From Phycomyces blakesleeanus NRRL 1555(-) (taxonomy: Eukaryota; Mucoromycota; Mucoromycetes; Mucorales; Phycomycetaceae), in contig NW_017265165.1 of NCBI RefSeq assembly GCF_001638985.1, positions 38,912-102,911 of the forward strand: 64,000 nt of DNA. Reading direction: 5' to 3'. The notes below the pieces were generated by a model that was not told the DNA's origin, searched no databases, and worked only from the letters and a program-made list of their open reading frames with translations. Positions 48,485 through 61,919 of the stretch are shown in pieces. Every line of letters begins with the position of its first letter. The first letter of the stretch is position 1. A program made the position numbers and the translations under genes.

Positions 48485-49231
48485 CGTGTCGGAAACCAAG
48501 GACCACCGAAAGGAAACCAGGAGGAAGAGGAGGGATAACAGGAAATTGAGAATTGTATCGATTCTTGTATGAAAAAAAATGGGGATGGCGCAGCACGGAA
48601 GGCGTAAAATGCCTATTTTGAATAAATCAAAACAAATTCATATGAAAATTAAATAGTTTCATGTTTTCAGTAAAAGCTCCATGTTTTTTATCGCATATTT
48701 TTATTGCGTATTTTTTATCGCATATTTCTATCAAGGACCTATTGGTATTATCTAATAGATACATTGAATAGTACCAACACTGAATACATTTGAGTATTAT
48801 CTTGTTTTAGATAACATTTATATTTCTTTGGGGAATATATTTCTATATCTTTATGTTCACACTACTGATAATTATTATTATTATTATTATTATTTTAAAA
48901 AAAAATACCAAGTAAATAAAGAAATTCTCCTTAACATTATAATCACACTTTGTTTTCTTTCGCTTCACAAAGTATCCTGAAAGTCATATAAGTAGATAAG
49001 AACTACTATTAAGAAAATAATAGCATGTATTTATTAAGCTATTTTTTTTCTATTTAGGCTATTCAGTTTTACATACATATGCAATATCTCTTGTGAACTA
49101 CAAACATAATACTCTTTCTTACTCTTGATCAATAAAAACATTGTTATTATAATGTATATTCACATATCCTCGCTAGCATGACTTATTCTTTACATAATTA
49201 TGTCTAGAGCCAAAATTTTAATTATATAAAT

Positions 49232-51170
49232 GTATTAGTAAAGTTATAGATAAATAATAAAGCTGTTAAACCTTTCTTTCGGACACTGTAGTATGTATAT
49301 ACTGTTACAGTTTATATTTCTTTGAAATCATATTAAAATCATTAAAAAAATTATTTAAAGGATTATTGTAGACATTTTACAACTACTGTAGATCTCTAAT
49401 AGTACGTATTCATACTCTTTCTTTTCTCTTTCTCTCTGATAAAGACATTACTCTTTGATACAGAGTCTAGTCGGCGAGTTTTTTTTTCTTTACTCGACCC
49501 TTCTGCTTTTACATTATTTTCAATATACAATATCTATAACTATTTTAACAAAAAAAATGTAATGATGCTTATACCCTATCAAACTAGCTACATATTTTGA
49601 ATTATATTTAATGCTGATATAGCCCATCTAATAAAATCAGAACAATAATATGTTTTCTAAGATCAAAGCACAGAATACAACAGGTAAGAATCCCTCCATA
49701 TCTCCATATGTATATACTTTTATTATTCTTCTCTCGTCTTTTACTTGCTGTTTTACTTTTGTGCACTTTTCTTGATAAATCATCAAGACTGATCATATCA
49801 TATCAATAGAAACAGCAGCAGCAGCAGCAACTAAATCACCAATATCAACAAGTCTTCTGATTAGTTTCCAATATTTTCTTAATATTTTTTTTTCTGAAAT
49901 GCATATATTCAATTAAACGAGTTTAAGTTAAACGAGAACGAAAGAGAAAAAAAAATAGTAGACAATTGGAACTTTGATTTAAATCTTTGATTCATGATAA
50001 ACAATAAATGAGAAGAATCAAAATAAAAACGTAAAATAGAGTGAGAAAGAAAAATATAATTTCTAGCCAAAATTTTACATGAATTCAATATATTAAGTAC
50101 TCCTGCGAAATAAAGACAGAACTGTATATCTTTAAACTACTATCTTATCTTTTCTTATATTCTGTACTTCTTGTATATAAATATTATCTTTGTTGCTGTA
50201 AATATATTGAATATTGCAGATACACTTAATACTATTGCCCTATTTATATGCTATTCTTAATATATTTTACATATTGTCAAGAACAAACAAAAAATTGTCG
50301 GAAATTGTTCTCCAGTAAGACTTTTGAGCAGAAGAAAGAACGCCATTAGAAACATGATAGTAGTCAATATTTGGCGAGAAACGGAGGTCACAGAAATATA
50401 ATGTCGAATGATTCCAGATAAATTAGTAGGAGAGTAGTGAGACGTGCTATGTATGTTGGTGTGGCATAAGAAGTTTGTAAAAAAAAACATTTAGAAAAGA
50501 AAAAAGGGGATTATCAGATAAACATTAATAGTGTTTGTAGCAAATAAAAGTGTTTTTCGGATAAATACCCAGAGAAAATAAAGAAAAAGAAAATATAAGT
50601 GTGTAAAAGTTGTTTTTTATTGAGTTAATTTATTTGGGAATATATAGTTTTTCTGAGTTAAGCTGATAGCATGTTATTGAGAAAATTGGATAGTTTTGAT
50701 AATACTAATTGTGTTGGTAATTGAATATGGGTACTTGTCCGAAACCAACAGTGCCACCAGCTTGTCTATAAATACTTAGGCTCTACCAGTATAAGATATT
50801 AAATTGATTTAAAGTACATAATCTATACAAGCCTTGAAATATTGTTAAAATGTAAATACTATACTCCAAGTCTTAATATCTTAAGATAACTTTAAATGTA
50901 AATATTTCAGTAAACTGCTGAAGTTGATCTTACTGACTGTATTATTATATTATCTGTTAATGTATATATATTTAACCATTAAAAAAATAAAAGTAATATA
51001 GACTATCCTAACACATCTCTCTATTTATTTTCTTATTATTTTCAAGAGAATAGACTGATATCCACAATATATAGGCTAACATGATATTATAGTAGATCAG
51101 TATATATTATCTTCTCTTACACATTTGAGTAATCTATCACACAAACCACTCAAGTCTCAATTGCCATGAA
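49232..51170. other. Spacer between the palindrome arms
   Basis: 1.9 kb of AT-rich single-copy DNA. A CAG run (about 49812-49831) is the only feature. Minus-strand frames at 49608-49796 and 50257-50490 show no domain. Confidence 0.6.
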
Positions 51171-51914
51171 ATTTATATAATTAAAATTTTGGCTCTAGAC
51201 ATAATTATGTAAAGAATAAGTCATGCTAGCGAGGATATGTGAATATACATTATAATAACAATGTTTTTATTGATCAAGAGTAAGAAAGAGTATTATGTTT
51301 GTAGTTCACAAGAGATATTGCATATGTATGTAAAACTGAATAGCCTAAATAGAAAAAAAATAGCTTAATAAATACATGCTATTATTTTCTTAATAGTAGT
51401 TCTTATCTACTTATATGACTTTCAGGATACTTTGTGAAGCGAAAGAAAACAAAGTGTGATTATAATGTTAAGGAGAATTTCTTTATTTACTTGGTATTTT
51501 TTTTTAAAATAATAATAATAATAATAATAATCAGTAGTGTGAACATAAAGATATAGAAATATATTCCCCAAAGAAATATAAATGTTATCTAAAACAAGGT
51601 AATACTCAAATGTATTCAGTGTTGGTACTATTCAATGTATCTATTAGATAATACCAATAGGTCCTTGATAGAAATATGCGGTAAAAAATACGCAATAAAA
51701 ATATGCGATAAAAAACATGGAGCTTTTACTGAAAACATGAAACTATTTAATTTTCATATGAATTTGTTTTGATTTATTCAAAATAGGCATTTTACGCCTT
51801 CCGTGCTGCGCCATCCCCATTTTTTTTCATATAAGAATCGATACAATTCTCAATTTCCTGTTATCCCTCCTCTTCCTCCTGGTTTCCTTTCGGTGGTCCT
51901 TGGTTTCCGACACG

Positions 51915-52893
51915 GTAAGAAAATTGTCTTTAAATGCCTATATCCTTCTATCCGTATAAGGTGCATACTGATATTTATTATGAAAACGCACCCCAGACAC
52001 GGTTTCTAGCTAAGTTCCAAAAATGATGTCCAGTCTAATAGCAGGTAAAGTATTATACAGACACATACAAATTTTGACACGGTCAATATACTAACTACAG
52101 CACAGTGTTTTCTTGCGCATGTTTTTTTTGTCTTCTATGCCCAGCTTCCATTCCACTGTAGCCACGGAGAGGTCCTTCACGTCAAGTTCATGTACCAGGT
52201 AAGTAAATACACACACACAGATGCTTTGACACGATCACCACACTAACTATGATTTGATGTTTTCTTTCTTTCATCACAGTGTCCAGTGTCCAGTGCCGTT
52301 TTGCTTTTAAGCACAAGTACTTTTTTAAACCCTACGCAGTTATCTGCTAGGTAAGCAAACACACACACGCTTTGACACGATCAATACACTAACTATGATT
52401 CGACATTTCTTTTATTTTATCACAGTGTCCAGTGTCCCGTCCCGTCTTGCTTTTTAGCACAAGTACTTTTCAAGCCTTCCGCTGCTGTTTACTAGGTAAG
52501 TCAACGCGTACATACACACATACTTTGACACGATCAACACGCTAACTATGATTTGATGTTTTCTTTTTTTCTATTGCAGTTTCTAGTTCTGTTTAGCTGT
52601 TAACCACCATTCTTTTGATGGTGCCTTCATACCATGTATGGTCCACTGAGTGGTAAGTCAATATATACATACTTTGACTCAATTAACATACTCACTTTAT
52701 ACTTTTATATTACTTTATTCTCTTGATAGTGTTCAAAGTATGCTTATGGAGAGGTGTACCGAGAACCAGCTCAGTATTTTACACCCTTCGCAGTTAACAG
52801 CTAGGTAAGTAAACGCGCACACGCGCACACACTTTGACACAATAAGTATATTAACCTTATACTCGATTTTTATTTATATCTCTACTCTTGGAG
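51915..52893 (+). other. Tandem exon-intron-like array upstream of the rRNA-like segment
   Basis: Seven predicted introns of 75-100 nt: 51915-51996, 52045-52144, 52199-52279, 52351-52425, 52496-52579, 52653-52729 and 52805 to about 52893. Most begin GTAAG, and most contain CTTTGACACGATCA followed by CACTAACTATGATT (branch-site like), then a pyrimidine run and CAG or TAG. The last acceptor is weak. The blocks between them are 48-75 nt. Those at 52280-52350 and 52426-52495 are clearly similar (both start TGTCCAGTGTCC and contain GCACAAGTACTTTT), so exon-intron units were duplicated in tandem. No frame stays open across the blocks, so a spliced non-coding RNA is more likely than a protein gene. 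Confidence 0.6.
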
Positions 52894-52980
52894 TGGTCAC
52901 TGAGTACCTCGTATTCTATCGGTCACGATATATCAAAAGGAATATACGTAAACATTTTCATGCAAAATGTGTATATCATG

Positions 52981-53140
52981 GTCTTTAACAGTGAGTCTCC
53001 GGGCTCTTTTCCAACTCGCTCATTGTAGACGCCTTATTTATAAGGCTTGTCTTAATATGAGATTCTGGTTTTTTTATTGAACGCACTGCACTCTTTGGCG
53101 TCTAGTCATTGAGTTCGCTCAAGGTACCATGGCCTAAAAT
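52981..53140 (+). pseudogene. Degenerate 5.8S rRNA-like segment (right arm)
   Basis: GAACGCACTGCACTCTTTGG at 53079-53098 matches the conserved 3' part of fungal 5.8S rRNA with small changes. TCTTTAACAGTGAGTCTC near 52982 resembles its 5' conserved block (CTTTCAACAACGGATCTC). The middle is too diverged to be functional. Confidence 0.6.
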
Positions 53141-53177
53141 TGGTCCGTACTTTGAGCGATTCTACCTGCATTTACTG

Positions 53178-54181
53178 CAGTGGAAAAGAAACCAAAAGGG
53201 ATTCCGTCTTGGACTTTATTGTTTGAGATGGAGAAGCTCCAATGTTTGAACCGGAGTAGTCTTTTGACTGCTCTGGATTGTGAACTAGTGAACTGCTTTT
53301 CCAGACATACCAACAAGTCAGTAGCCTTCACTCCCTGGAAAAGGTTACTGGAGGGTGCAATCCCCTCACCTTGTCTTGAGTTCTTGTCTTTGTGTTAAGT
53401 AGCTTCCGATGAGTCGGGTTGTTTTACAAACTCCCTAATCCTGGTGAAAAGTTTCATCGAAGGCTAAATATACTTATAAAAAACCAACTGAACACAAGTA
53501 CCGTAAGGGAAAGTAGCTCTTAGTGTAGAGCATACTGGACGTTAAAGACCTTCCTGAGCCACTCATATGAAGGCGAAAGCCGGATGAAATCCACGTCAGT
53601 TTTTTCTGTGTTGTGCGGCACATAACATGGAGAAGACTGAGGAACGCAGAGGTAGCTTTATGCTATTTTCTTAGGACGTTGGATATTGGCTCTCCAGATT
53701 TTGTCCTTTGGGGCATGTCAAGATTGTCACAGAAAGGTGCAAGTATAAGGGTGTATCACCTGGATGCGTAGAGTTTTTTAAATTCGTTGAGCACCTGGAC
53801 GTGAGGTAATACAGGTAGATTCCCAGCAGAATCGACAGATTACCCAGTACAATCGCCTGTATTTTACTGCTTCCTGTTGAAATGATCCCTGTGCTTTTCA
53901 AGTCCCTCATTGCTTAGACTTTGATACTTGTAACCCACGCTCTGGTAAACAGAACTGGACATGAGGGACGAACCCGAAGCAAAGTTAAGGTGCCTAAGTA
54001 AATGCTATGCTGTTCACTTGGGTGTCTCAGACACCTGTCCCGAGCAGTTTGGCATTAAAGCATTTCACCGATACTTTGCCGTCATGGTAAATTTGATGCC
54101 ATGCCGAGTAGGCAGGAATGAGGGTTGTTGAGAAGCTTGGGTGTAAACTTGAGTGGATCGGCCTTCAAGCGCAGGTCTTGA
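53178..54181 (+). pseudogene. Degenerate 28S rRNA-like segment (right arm)
   Basis: Landmarks of nuclear large-subunit rRNA appear in the correct order: GGAAAAGAAACC (53182), TGGATTGTGAACT then TTTTCCAGACA (53274-53307, a layout I know from Mucorales D1), GGCTAAATA (53462), AAGTACCGTAAGGGAAAG (53496-53513), CAGAACTGG (53950), GTTAAGGTGCC (53984), CGAGTAGGCAGG (54105) and GCAGGTCTTG (54171). Normally invariant stretches between them are altered or missing and the segment stops before domain IV, where a short A run follows. It cannot be a working rRNA. The order and spacing argue against chance. Confidence 0.75.
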
Positions 54182-55546
54182 CAAAAAAAATCTTTATTTT
54201 TACTTTTGGGATTTATCGGATATACTTTAAAAGTATATGAATGAATATTTTAATACAATATTCAGTATTAAAATCAGGTCGAATTTTCTTTTACAAGCAA
54301 GGTATGTATATGTATAGACATGTATAAACAATGGGCATCATATTTATTAAGTTCTAATAAATCAATAATACAACTTCTTTAGCATTCTTGGTTTAGCCGA
54401 TCTTCTTTCACTTGCCAACTCATGCCTGAAAACATATAAATACAAAGGTATAGTTTTTCTTTAAAAAAATCAATAGTTTTATGACCTTTCATTAACCTTT
54501 CTCATCTCATGTATGCAATTAAGCATTGACATTCAATTAGGCATTGCCACGCAATTAGGAATTGACAAGCAATTAGGCATTAACATGCACTTAATATTAT
54601 AAACACCAGTCCGAGAATTGTTTTATTCCATATAGGTAATAACCGCCACCTCGTTAAAAGTTTTTGAAGATTAACCTCTTTTTTCTTTTTCACTCTTCTG
54701 ATGGAATATTCTTATGATATCTCCATAAAGCTAGAATCTGGACTACTTGGCAGCCTTACTATTACTATAAAATTATATCATTTCTTTCACTCTTATCCAA
54801 CATTAAACTTTTGACAGGGATCATTATCTTCTTAGCAAATAGATTCGCTGTCTCTATCTTCATTGAGAGCTCACATAAATAGAAGAATCTTCATTAGTGC
54901 ATTAATTAATTGCGTGTGTCTTTGAACTTCCATATGACCCAGACATGTCCTATCTTTCTAATTCTTTCTTTGTATCAATTACGCAAACAGATTGCTCAAG
55001 TCGTGGCCGCAAGAAGAATATACTTCTTATAGCTGGTGAAGAAACCAATTGAAAAACACAAAAATTGTAACAATCAACCCCAACAATATTCATCTATTTC
55101 TATTTCTCTCTCTTATTCATTATTAATTATCCAAAGAAGCATAGTTTATTCCAAAAGCTTGGTAACAGCTTAGCAATATCTTACTAATTATCAAAATATC
55201 CATATAAACATCGAAAGATGAAATCAACAAAGACCATCCTTACAGAGCACTTTTTTTTTTCTTTTTTATCTTTCTTGAGAGAACAAGCTGGCAAAGGCCA
55301 AGATTTGGGCCAAGGACATGATAGAGGAGATCGATATCTATTCTCTTTTTTCTTTTAACCTTTTGGACCATCTCAACATATAACTCAATACTGCCTATAT
55401 CACATTTTCAAATGTAAATAATAATGATTCAGAAATAAGGTGAAATATGTCCAGATTGTAAAACTATGCTTCTCTCATAATATGTGTACTCTTATAGCAT
55501 TAGCTGATAATATGTTAGATTCTCAATCCAAAGGACTTTACCTTAT

Positions 55547-56047
55547 AGGGGATTTCACCAGCTTTAGATGCTTGACTGTTGAATGTAGTGGTAGTTTAAG
55601 AACTATTCAATAACAAGCGATATCGAAAAAAAAAACTTTTGAATACCATTAATGTCTCTTGGTTGATATGTTTTCTCTCATATACGTCAAAATTCATATG
55701 TACAATACGCTTGATTAGAATACTCATAACTATAGTGCCCATGCCCAAATTCCCCACAAGTAAGCTAGACTTTTATAATTTTGTATTAAGATAGAAACTC
55801 TTACATAGATTGATTATGTCTTGTTCTGGACTTTGTACTTTATGTATTATTGATGGCAAAGTTCATATAAAAGCAAAATTTTGTAAATCTTGGCCAAGTC
55901 ACAGCATTGGAATATCTAACCTTTTTTTGTTAGATGCTTGGATGCCCAGTTTTCATTTTTTTTGGAGGTTCGTCACAGCCAATAATTTTTCGAATTAAAC
56001 TACCGCTACATCCAGTAGTCAAGCATCCAGAGCTGGTGAAACCCCCT
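55547..56047 (+). mobile_element. Short inverted-repeat transposon, copy 2 (MITE-like)
   Basis: 501 bp. It starts AGGGGATTTCACCAGCTTT and ends AGAGCTGGTGAAACCCCCT, with internal GTAGTGGTAGTTT / AAACTACCGCTAC inverted words. It lies in the same orientation as copy 1 and lacks that copy's extra 285 bp. It abuts the outer edge of the right palindrome arm. Confidence 0.75.
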
Positions 56048-57553
56048 ATTTTATATATTAAAATAATTGGAATCGATTATTCACATACAGTTATATCTTA
56101 ACAGAGATAAGATAATAGTAAAAAAAAGATCTATTCAAAACTCTGATAAATGAATATCTGTATTACCAGGTACAAAGAATATACTATGAAGCTACACTAC
56201 TAGTGTTTAAACGGATCTAAATTATGTGTATGTTAAGTTACCCTGGATACAAATTGAGCTATTCTTGAACCATACTAGTTAGGCGCAAAAGATGGAATAA
56301 ATAAATAATTGGATATAACAATGTGGAATTAATAAAAAGGATTTTAACCAACATGCACACACATATACATATAAAAAAGAGCTGGAACAGAAAATCTATA
56401 TGAAGGAATATGGCTATTTATTGGTACTTTTTTTTTTTAAAAAAAAAAAGAAAACTCACTCCCGATCTATCGAAAGATATATCGAACTTTACCAGATATC
56501 CTTTTATCTTGCAAAGAATCTACTTGTGCAATATATGGCTATTCTTTTTTGGTGGTTTGTTATTTTTCTATTGGAGAATCTTGATATTCTTTTGCCCTTC
56601 CAATGAGATGCTCTATTTTGGTTCCAAAGATTGGATTTATTGACTGTAATTGAAGTCATAAATTTAATCTGTCAACGCGACAAGTAGAATGGCCCTATTC
56701 AACCGGTAAATATTGCTTCCAGCTTCCAGCTTGTGCGGCGGTAGTGGTTGGGCTATTTTAAAGAATTAAATGCACCGTCCAATTACCACTATTTCTTCTG
56801 TATGTTTTTTTTTTTAAAAAAAAATTAATTAATATTCTTAGACCTTGTCTAACACACAAGAATAGAAAACAGGGCATTTTCTTGTCCCACTTTAGTGATA
56901 TTGATGTTGATAAAAAAAACAGGCCAATGCGAGGGGCGGAGTGAATATATCTTTTTTTTTTCACAATCGTTTTATTTTGATGTCTAGAACTTATGGTTAA
57001 AGATATGATAAGGAATGGCGATTAAATAGGTGGTACGAATGACAAAGATATCCATCGAATTTTCCCAGTAATTCCGTTTAACTTAGCCACCAATGTACCA
57101 GACTACATGCTTACACAGAGAAGGAAGGAAGGAAGAAGAAAACTGTGATTTGGTTGGTTGGTTGGTTGGTTTTATAGCATTAATTTTCAAATGAAATACT
57201 TGAAATTTATAATTACCAATCTTGCGTAGAACAATGGTATGATCAAAAATGTTATTTTTAATAATTAACTAATGTCTTAAAGACAGCCTTCCACGCAAAC
57301 ACGCACACATACTCGTGCAAGTTCGAGATCACTTCTTTTTATGTACGTTTTCATAAAGGTTGGTTTGAAAGCCCGGAAAAAATCGATCTTTCCGTCCTCC
57401 GAATACCCAAAGACATCTTACCTTCTCCTCCGCTGTGACGTTTTGTTAATGAGGATTATACACTAATACCAATGAGTCTCGTCTGCTTTTTCCCTCTCTC
57501 TCTCTCTTACGCTTTTTTTCTGCACCAGATTCATCTACTTTCTTATTTAGGCT
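56048..57553. other. Intergenic DNA upstream of the potassium channel
   Basis: AT-rich DNA with GAAG repeats (57119-57138) and a GGTT run (57151-57172). A CT-rich stretch at 57492-57510 lies about 50 bp before the channel ATG. No gene is seen. Confidence 0.5.
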
Positions 57554-60500
57554 ATGCTGAGTCGCCGTAAGCCAGAGTACGATCATCCAGACGACGACGA
57601 AGAAAGCCATCTTTGTGTGGATCAAATTCACACATATGGTGTACATCCTGGGCACGTCACAAGAAATAGTCCGTTCCAGTCCTCTCGATCAAGCATTAGA
57701 GAAGATAATGGGTCTTCGCGTGGAAACAGCGACTTGGACGAGCCTGACAGGCTAGCCAAACGAAAGAAGAAACGTCTCCAGCAACGCCACCAGTCTAGAC
57801 CTCGACTTGTTACTCAGATATCAACAATCATGCTAGGAAATAGTAAACGACACTGCGAAATCTCTCCAGATCTCGTTTTGCCATCACTGGATCCAGAGTA
57901 ATGTCAGCATAATTAGGCTGTGATCATTGCTCAACTCATCACCATTCCTTCTTCTTCCTTCGAATAGTGCACAGGAAGTTGTTGAATCTGCTCCCCCTCA
58001 GCTTACACCTGACCAATGGTTTGGAAGACGTTCTGCTGTTAATCTTAGCACGGTTCGATCAAAATATAGATCTGGTCGTAAACATGCTCGGTATGGAATT
58101 GTTATCAAGTTTTGAATATTATTTAATTTACAATTCTATTTATTTATTTTTAGTGAAGAGAAAGAAGAAGTCTTTAGCGTCAGAAGCACAGTCAAGAACA
58201 TGTTTAATAACAGCCATTATATTTCTGCGGCAAAAAGAATTTTGTTTAGCAACAGCAGCATTGTGTTATTTGTAAGAATTTAAAGTTTCTTATTTTATTT
58301 TATTTATATATCGCAGGGTTATCGGAGTAATAGCAATACTGAAAAGTTGAGCCTTTTTTTTTTAATATATATATATTGATAGGTCAATTTGGATTTGCTA
58401 GTCGATATTCTGTTCTGCTTGGCTTATCTCGTAGAGATGAAGCAAGAATCAGATGTTGATCTAGACCCACCGTGGATGTACAAGTGGCGCTCCTATGATC
58501 TTTGGTATGAATTCTTAATGTTGTGTCAAAAAATCATAAAAACCTAATTATCATCATTTCGGGTTGCGCCAGGATATTCTGCCTCTGTCTAACAGTCTGG
58601 AATACAGGATCATTTTTGATGCGTAAGTTACTCAATGGTAACCTAAAACTCTAAAACTATAAAACTTATTCTGTTGATATTATGTAGGCGTTTTTATGAA
58701 CGTACATCCATTGTCAGTCTTCCTTAGTTTCCGATTCTTTATTGAAATGATGACAACCATCCCATTTCTTGCTTCAAACTTTGTAGAACATGGGCAGTAT
58801 CTCTATGGTAAAATATAGTAATACTATCCATTAAAACATGACAATTTATTTACTACTGGTTCTGTAGTGCCATATTTTTTACGTAGCTGGGTATTACTTT
58901 TACGAGTCAAGAGCTGGATGAAGATCAAACTTAATCTTCAAATGACGGGTAAAAGTGACAGGAGTACAATCGGATAATAAAAAAAAAACTGTCTTTCTCA
59001 CGGTTACATAATAGATAAACCTGTTGATGCACTCAAAGCCAAATTGATTCAATTGATCATCACAATTGCTGTACTTCTCTATAATGGCATGTCAGCCTTT
59101 CAATATTGTGAAGTGACATTTGGAACAGTCAACTACACCATTCTGGAGTCCCTGTAAGTATCTTATTTGACTAGCAAACCAAACAAAAAAAGTGTATATT
59201 GTTAAAAAACATATATGTGGTGATATATTTTAGTTACGTTGTAATGGTTACTCTGTCTACTGTCGGATATGGAGGTACGTACTCTTTACTCATTAAACAT
59301 ATATTACCTGGCTCACCTAAATATATAATCCTATATTATTATTATTTTGAAAAAAAAACACATACATATAGATATAACTCCAAGCACTGAAGGAAGCCGC
59401 ATTGTCATGATGCTATTGATTGTAATATCTTTGGCTGTTCTCCCAAGCTTATTAGCAGATTCGCTTAGCACACTCCGGAAGCGTCAAGGTAATAATGACA
59501 ATATAACTTTTATATAAGCAAGGTCTTAATGATATGTGTTTATAAAGATGGTGGCGGCTCTGTTTCAAAGGGCACATTGCCTTTTATCTTGATCGTTGGT
59601 ACATTTACACCAGAGCAGGCCAACGACATTTTGGACGGATTCTTGAATAGGGTATGTTTTGTCGATTAAAACACGTATATAAAGCTATAAAATCCTTATA
59701 CTCTTATATTCTGTTCAATAGGAGCATATTGATACACATCTCAATGTTGTGTTCCTCGACATAAATCGTCCAACAGAAGAATTAAAGCTGATGGAAAGAA
59801 ATTCAATGTGGGGGCACCGAGTTCAGTTTCTTCATGGTTCAGTTTTGGTAATTACTCCTCCTTTTTTGTGTGTTATTTGAAAAGAAGATTTACGTGATTT
59901 TGGAGTATGTATTAACATATTACTTGATTTACAGAATGAAAAAACATTACAACGAGCAGTAAGTTTTTACCTTTTTTTTGTTTTTTTTTCTGTAAATAAA
60001 GCTTCTTGACTAATATATATATATATATATATTCTTATAGCAAGCGCGTTATGCAAAAGCCATCATCACAATGTCTGGTGAGTAATTCGCTTAAGCTTAT
60101 TTTTACTTTGCACAATGTCTTTACACATCATTCATTAGACAATAATACACCTGAGCCAGCAAAAGAAGATGAACGCAACACAGTCAGACTGTGGTCTCTG
60201 TACTGCTACACGACCATTTACAACGTACCGATATATACGTACAATCTTTACCCAAGCACAGCAATATATCAAAAGGTTGCAAAAGAAATCATCTGTCTCC
60301 GTGAATTCAAGCAGTATCTGCTTGCCATGAATTGTAGATGCAGAGGTGCCTCAACTCTTCTCACAAATCTGCTACACCAAAGAGAACCTAGAAACAAATA
60401 TGATGAGCCTTGGCAAGCCCAGTATGGTAATGAGCAGCTTGCTTTTATGTCTTTACCATCTTTTGATATCCATTCTTAATATAATCTACACAGATGACGG

Positions 60501-61874
60501 ATCATGCAACGAGATCTATGTTGCTCCTCCAGAAGATTGTCTAGTTGGTCTTACCTTTGGAGACGCTGCATGGGTAAGATAAAAAAAATAGCAAATTTAT
60601 TTATTCGCATTATTATTTTAACTTTTCTTCTTCTTCTTTTGATGCTGCCATCAGATCCTCTTTAAAGAGTTCCAAGTGATTTTGTTTGCCATCAAGCTTG
60701 CCACTGAAGATCAAGACGATCATATTATGTTGAATCCAGGTGAAAAATATACGATAAGAGCCCAGGACCTATGTGTCTATATGGCAGAAAGCGCACATGA
60801 AATCAATGATATAAGAAAGATGGTAAACCAGAAAAAAAATGGCTTTAGTATAATGATATATATTATGGTTCTCATCCACCTATCTCTTACTTTTTTTTTT
60901 GGTGTGATAGACTACTGTCTATGCTTGGAAGGCTGTTAAAGCCATGCGCAACAGACGTTCGGCAAATAAACCTCCGGCATTCAAGTCCTTACTCAATCCA
61001 AACAAAACACTCAACAAGAAACTGAAGCATTCATCATCCACAGAAACTATGGTTTCCCATCATTCTAGAGTTTCCAGTACATCTCACCCTGTTCAACAAA
61101 ATTTCTGTATATCTCGCCTTCCTTCTTCAAAACATGCCCTACTGACCGGAAACCGAGCCCTCGTGTCCCGGCTAGGAACAACAAATACGATATCGGATGA
61201 ACAATTGGTTGAGGACAATTCGTTACCTCTCTGTTACTTGTTGGAAGAACCGGCTACCTTAGATGACTTGGTTATTAAGTCGGCTGACGGAATGGACGGA
61301 CACATACTTGTCTGTCTTCACAGGCGTGTGATAAATATATTCAAATTTATTTATAATCTGAGGTAAGGCAAGAATGATAGTACAAATAAATAACGTTTGT
61401 AGATATGATATATATACATATATATATATTAATGTATGTATTTTAGATCACCTTACATGAGACCAAATGAACTTCAAGATATAATTCTGCTGTGTGCCAC
61501 ACTTCCGAACAAAAAGACGTTCGATCTCATCAAACAATTCCCGAGAGTATTCTTTATGGTGGTAGGTTGCACGCACTTACTTTTTTTTTGGTTTTCCAAG
61601 AGGCGCACTAATACGTATTATCTAGGGTAACTGTAGACACCCTGATGACCTTTTGAGGGCAGGCGTGAAGAGGGCAAAGCAGGTGGTAGTTATGAGGTAA
61701 AGGAGTGTCTATAGAACACAACAGGCATGAAATAAAAGTACTAAAAAAACCCCCAACTTCAATAACCTTTTATTACTAGTGAAAAAGAAAATCTGGATCA
61801 ATATGAAAAAAACTCTGATAGTCCTGCAGTGTAAGCTTATAATTTATTTATTTTTCTGTATTAAAAAAAAAGTT

Positions 61875-61919
<45 letters not shown>

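Larger units (their letters stand above)
44858..49231 (+). repeat. Left arm of 4.4-kb inverted repeat
   Basis: Position x pairs with about 100402 minus x (drifting to 100398 through small indels). The arm matches 51171-55544 in reverse complement over its whole length with scattered single-base differences, for example near 48019 and 48569. It contains the rRNA-like segment (46217-47417), the intron array (47505-48484) and a short tandem repeat with an 18-bp period (AATGCCTAATTG type, about 45816-45890). If the transposon end is included, the pairing extends to 44808. Confidence 0.93.
51171..55544 (-). repeat. Right arm of 4.4-kb inverted repeat
   Basis: Reverse complement of 44858-49231. 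The inner boundary is at ATTTATATAATTAAAATTTTGG (51171 onward) and the outer boundary at the transposon copy starting at 55547. The arms carry single-base differences, so they are not an identical fold-back copy. Confidence 0.93.

Noticed and set aside
48390..48596. 68-codon frame, mirrored at 51803-52009
   Set aside because: It starts on GTG, runs through a predicted intron of the array and has no domain.
51915..52893. Regular array considered as CRISPR or plain satellite
   Set aside because: The repeated parts have donor, branch and acceptor motifs, unit lengths vary, and the host is a eukaryote.
53178..54181. Mitochondrial rRNA insertion (NUMT) as source of the rRNA-like segment
   Set aside because: The D1-region layout, the adjoining 5.8S-like block and words such as CAGAACTGG and GTTAAGGTGCC fit nuclear LSU rRNA better.
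44858..55544. Palindrome as a sequencing fold-back artefact
   Set aside because: The arms differ by scattered substitutions and small indels and are separated by 1.9 kb of unique DNA, which a simple artefact would not give; long reads should still confirm.
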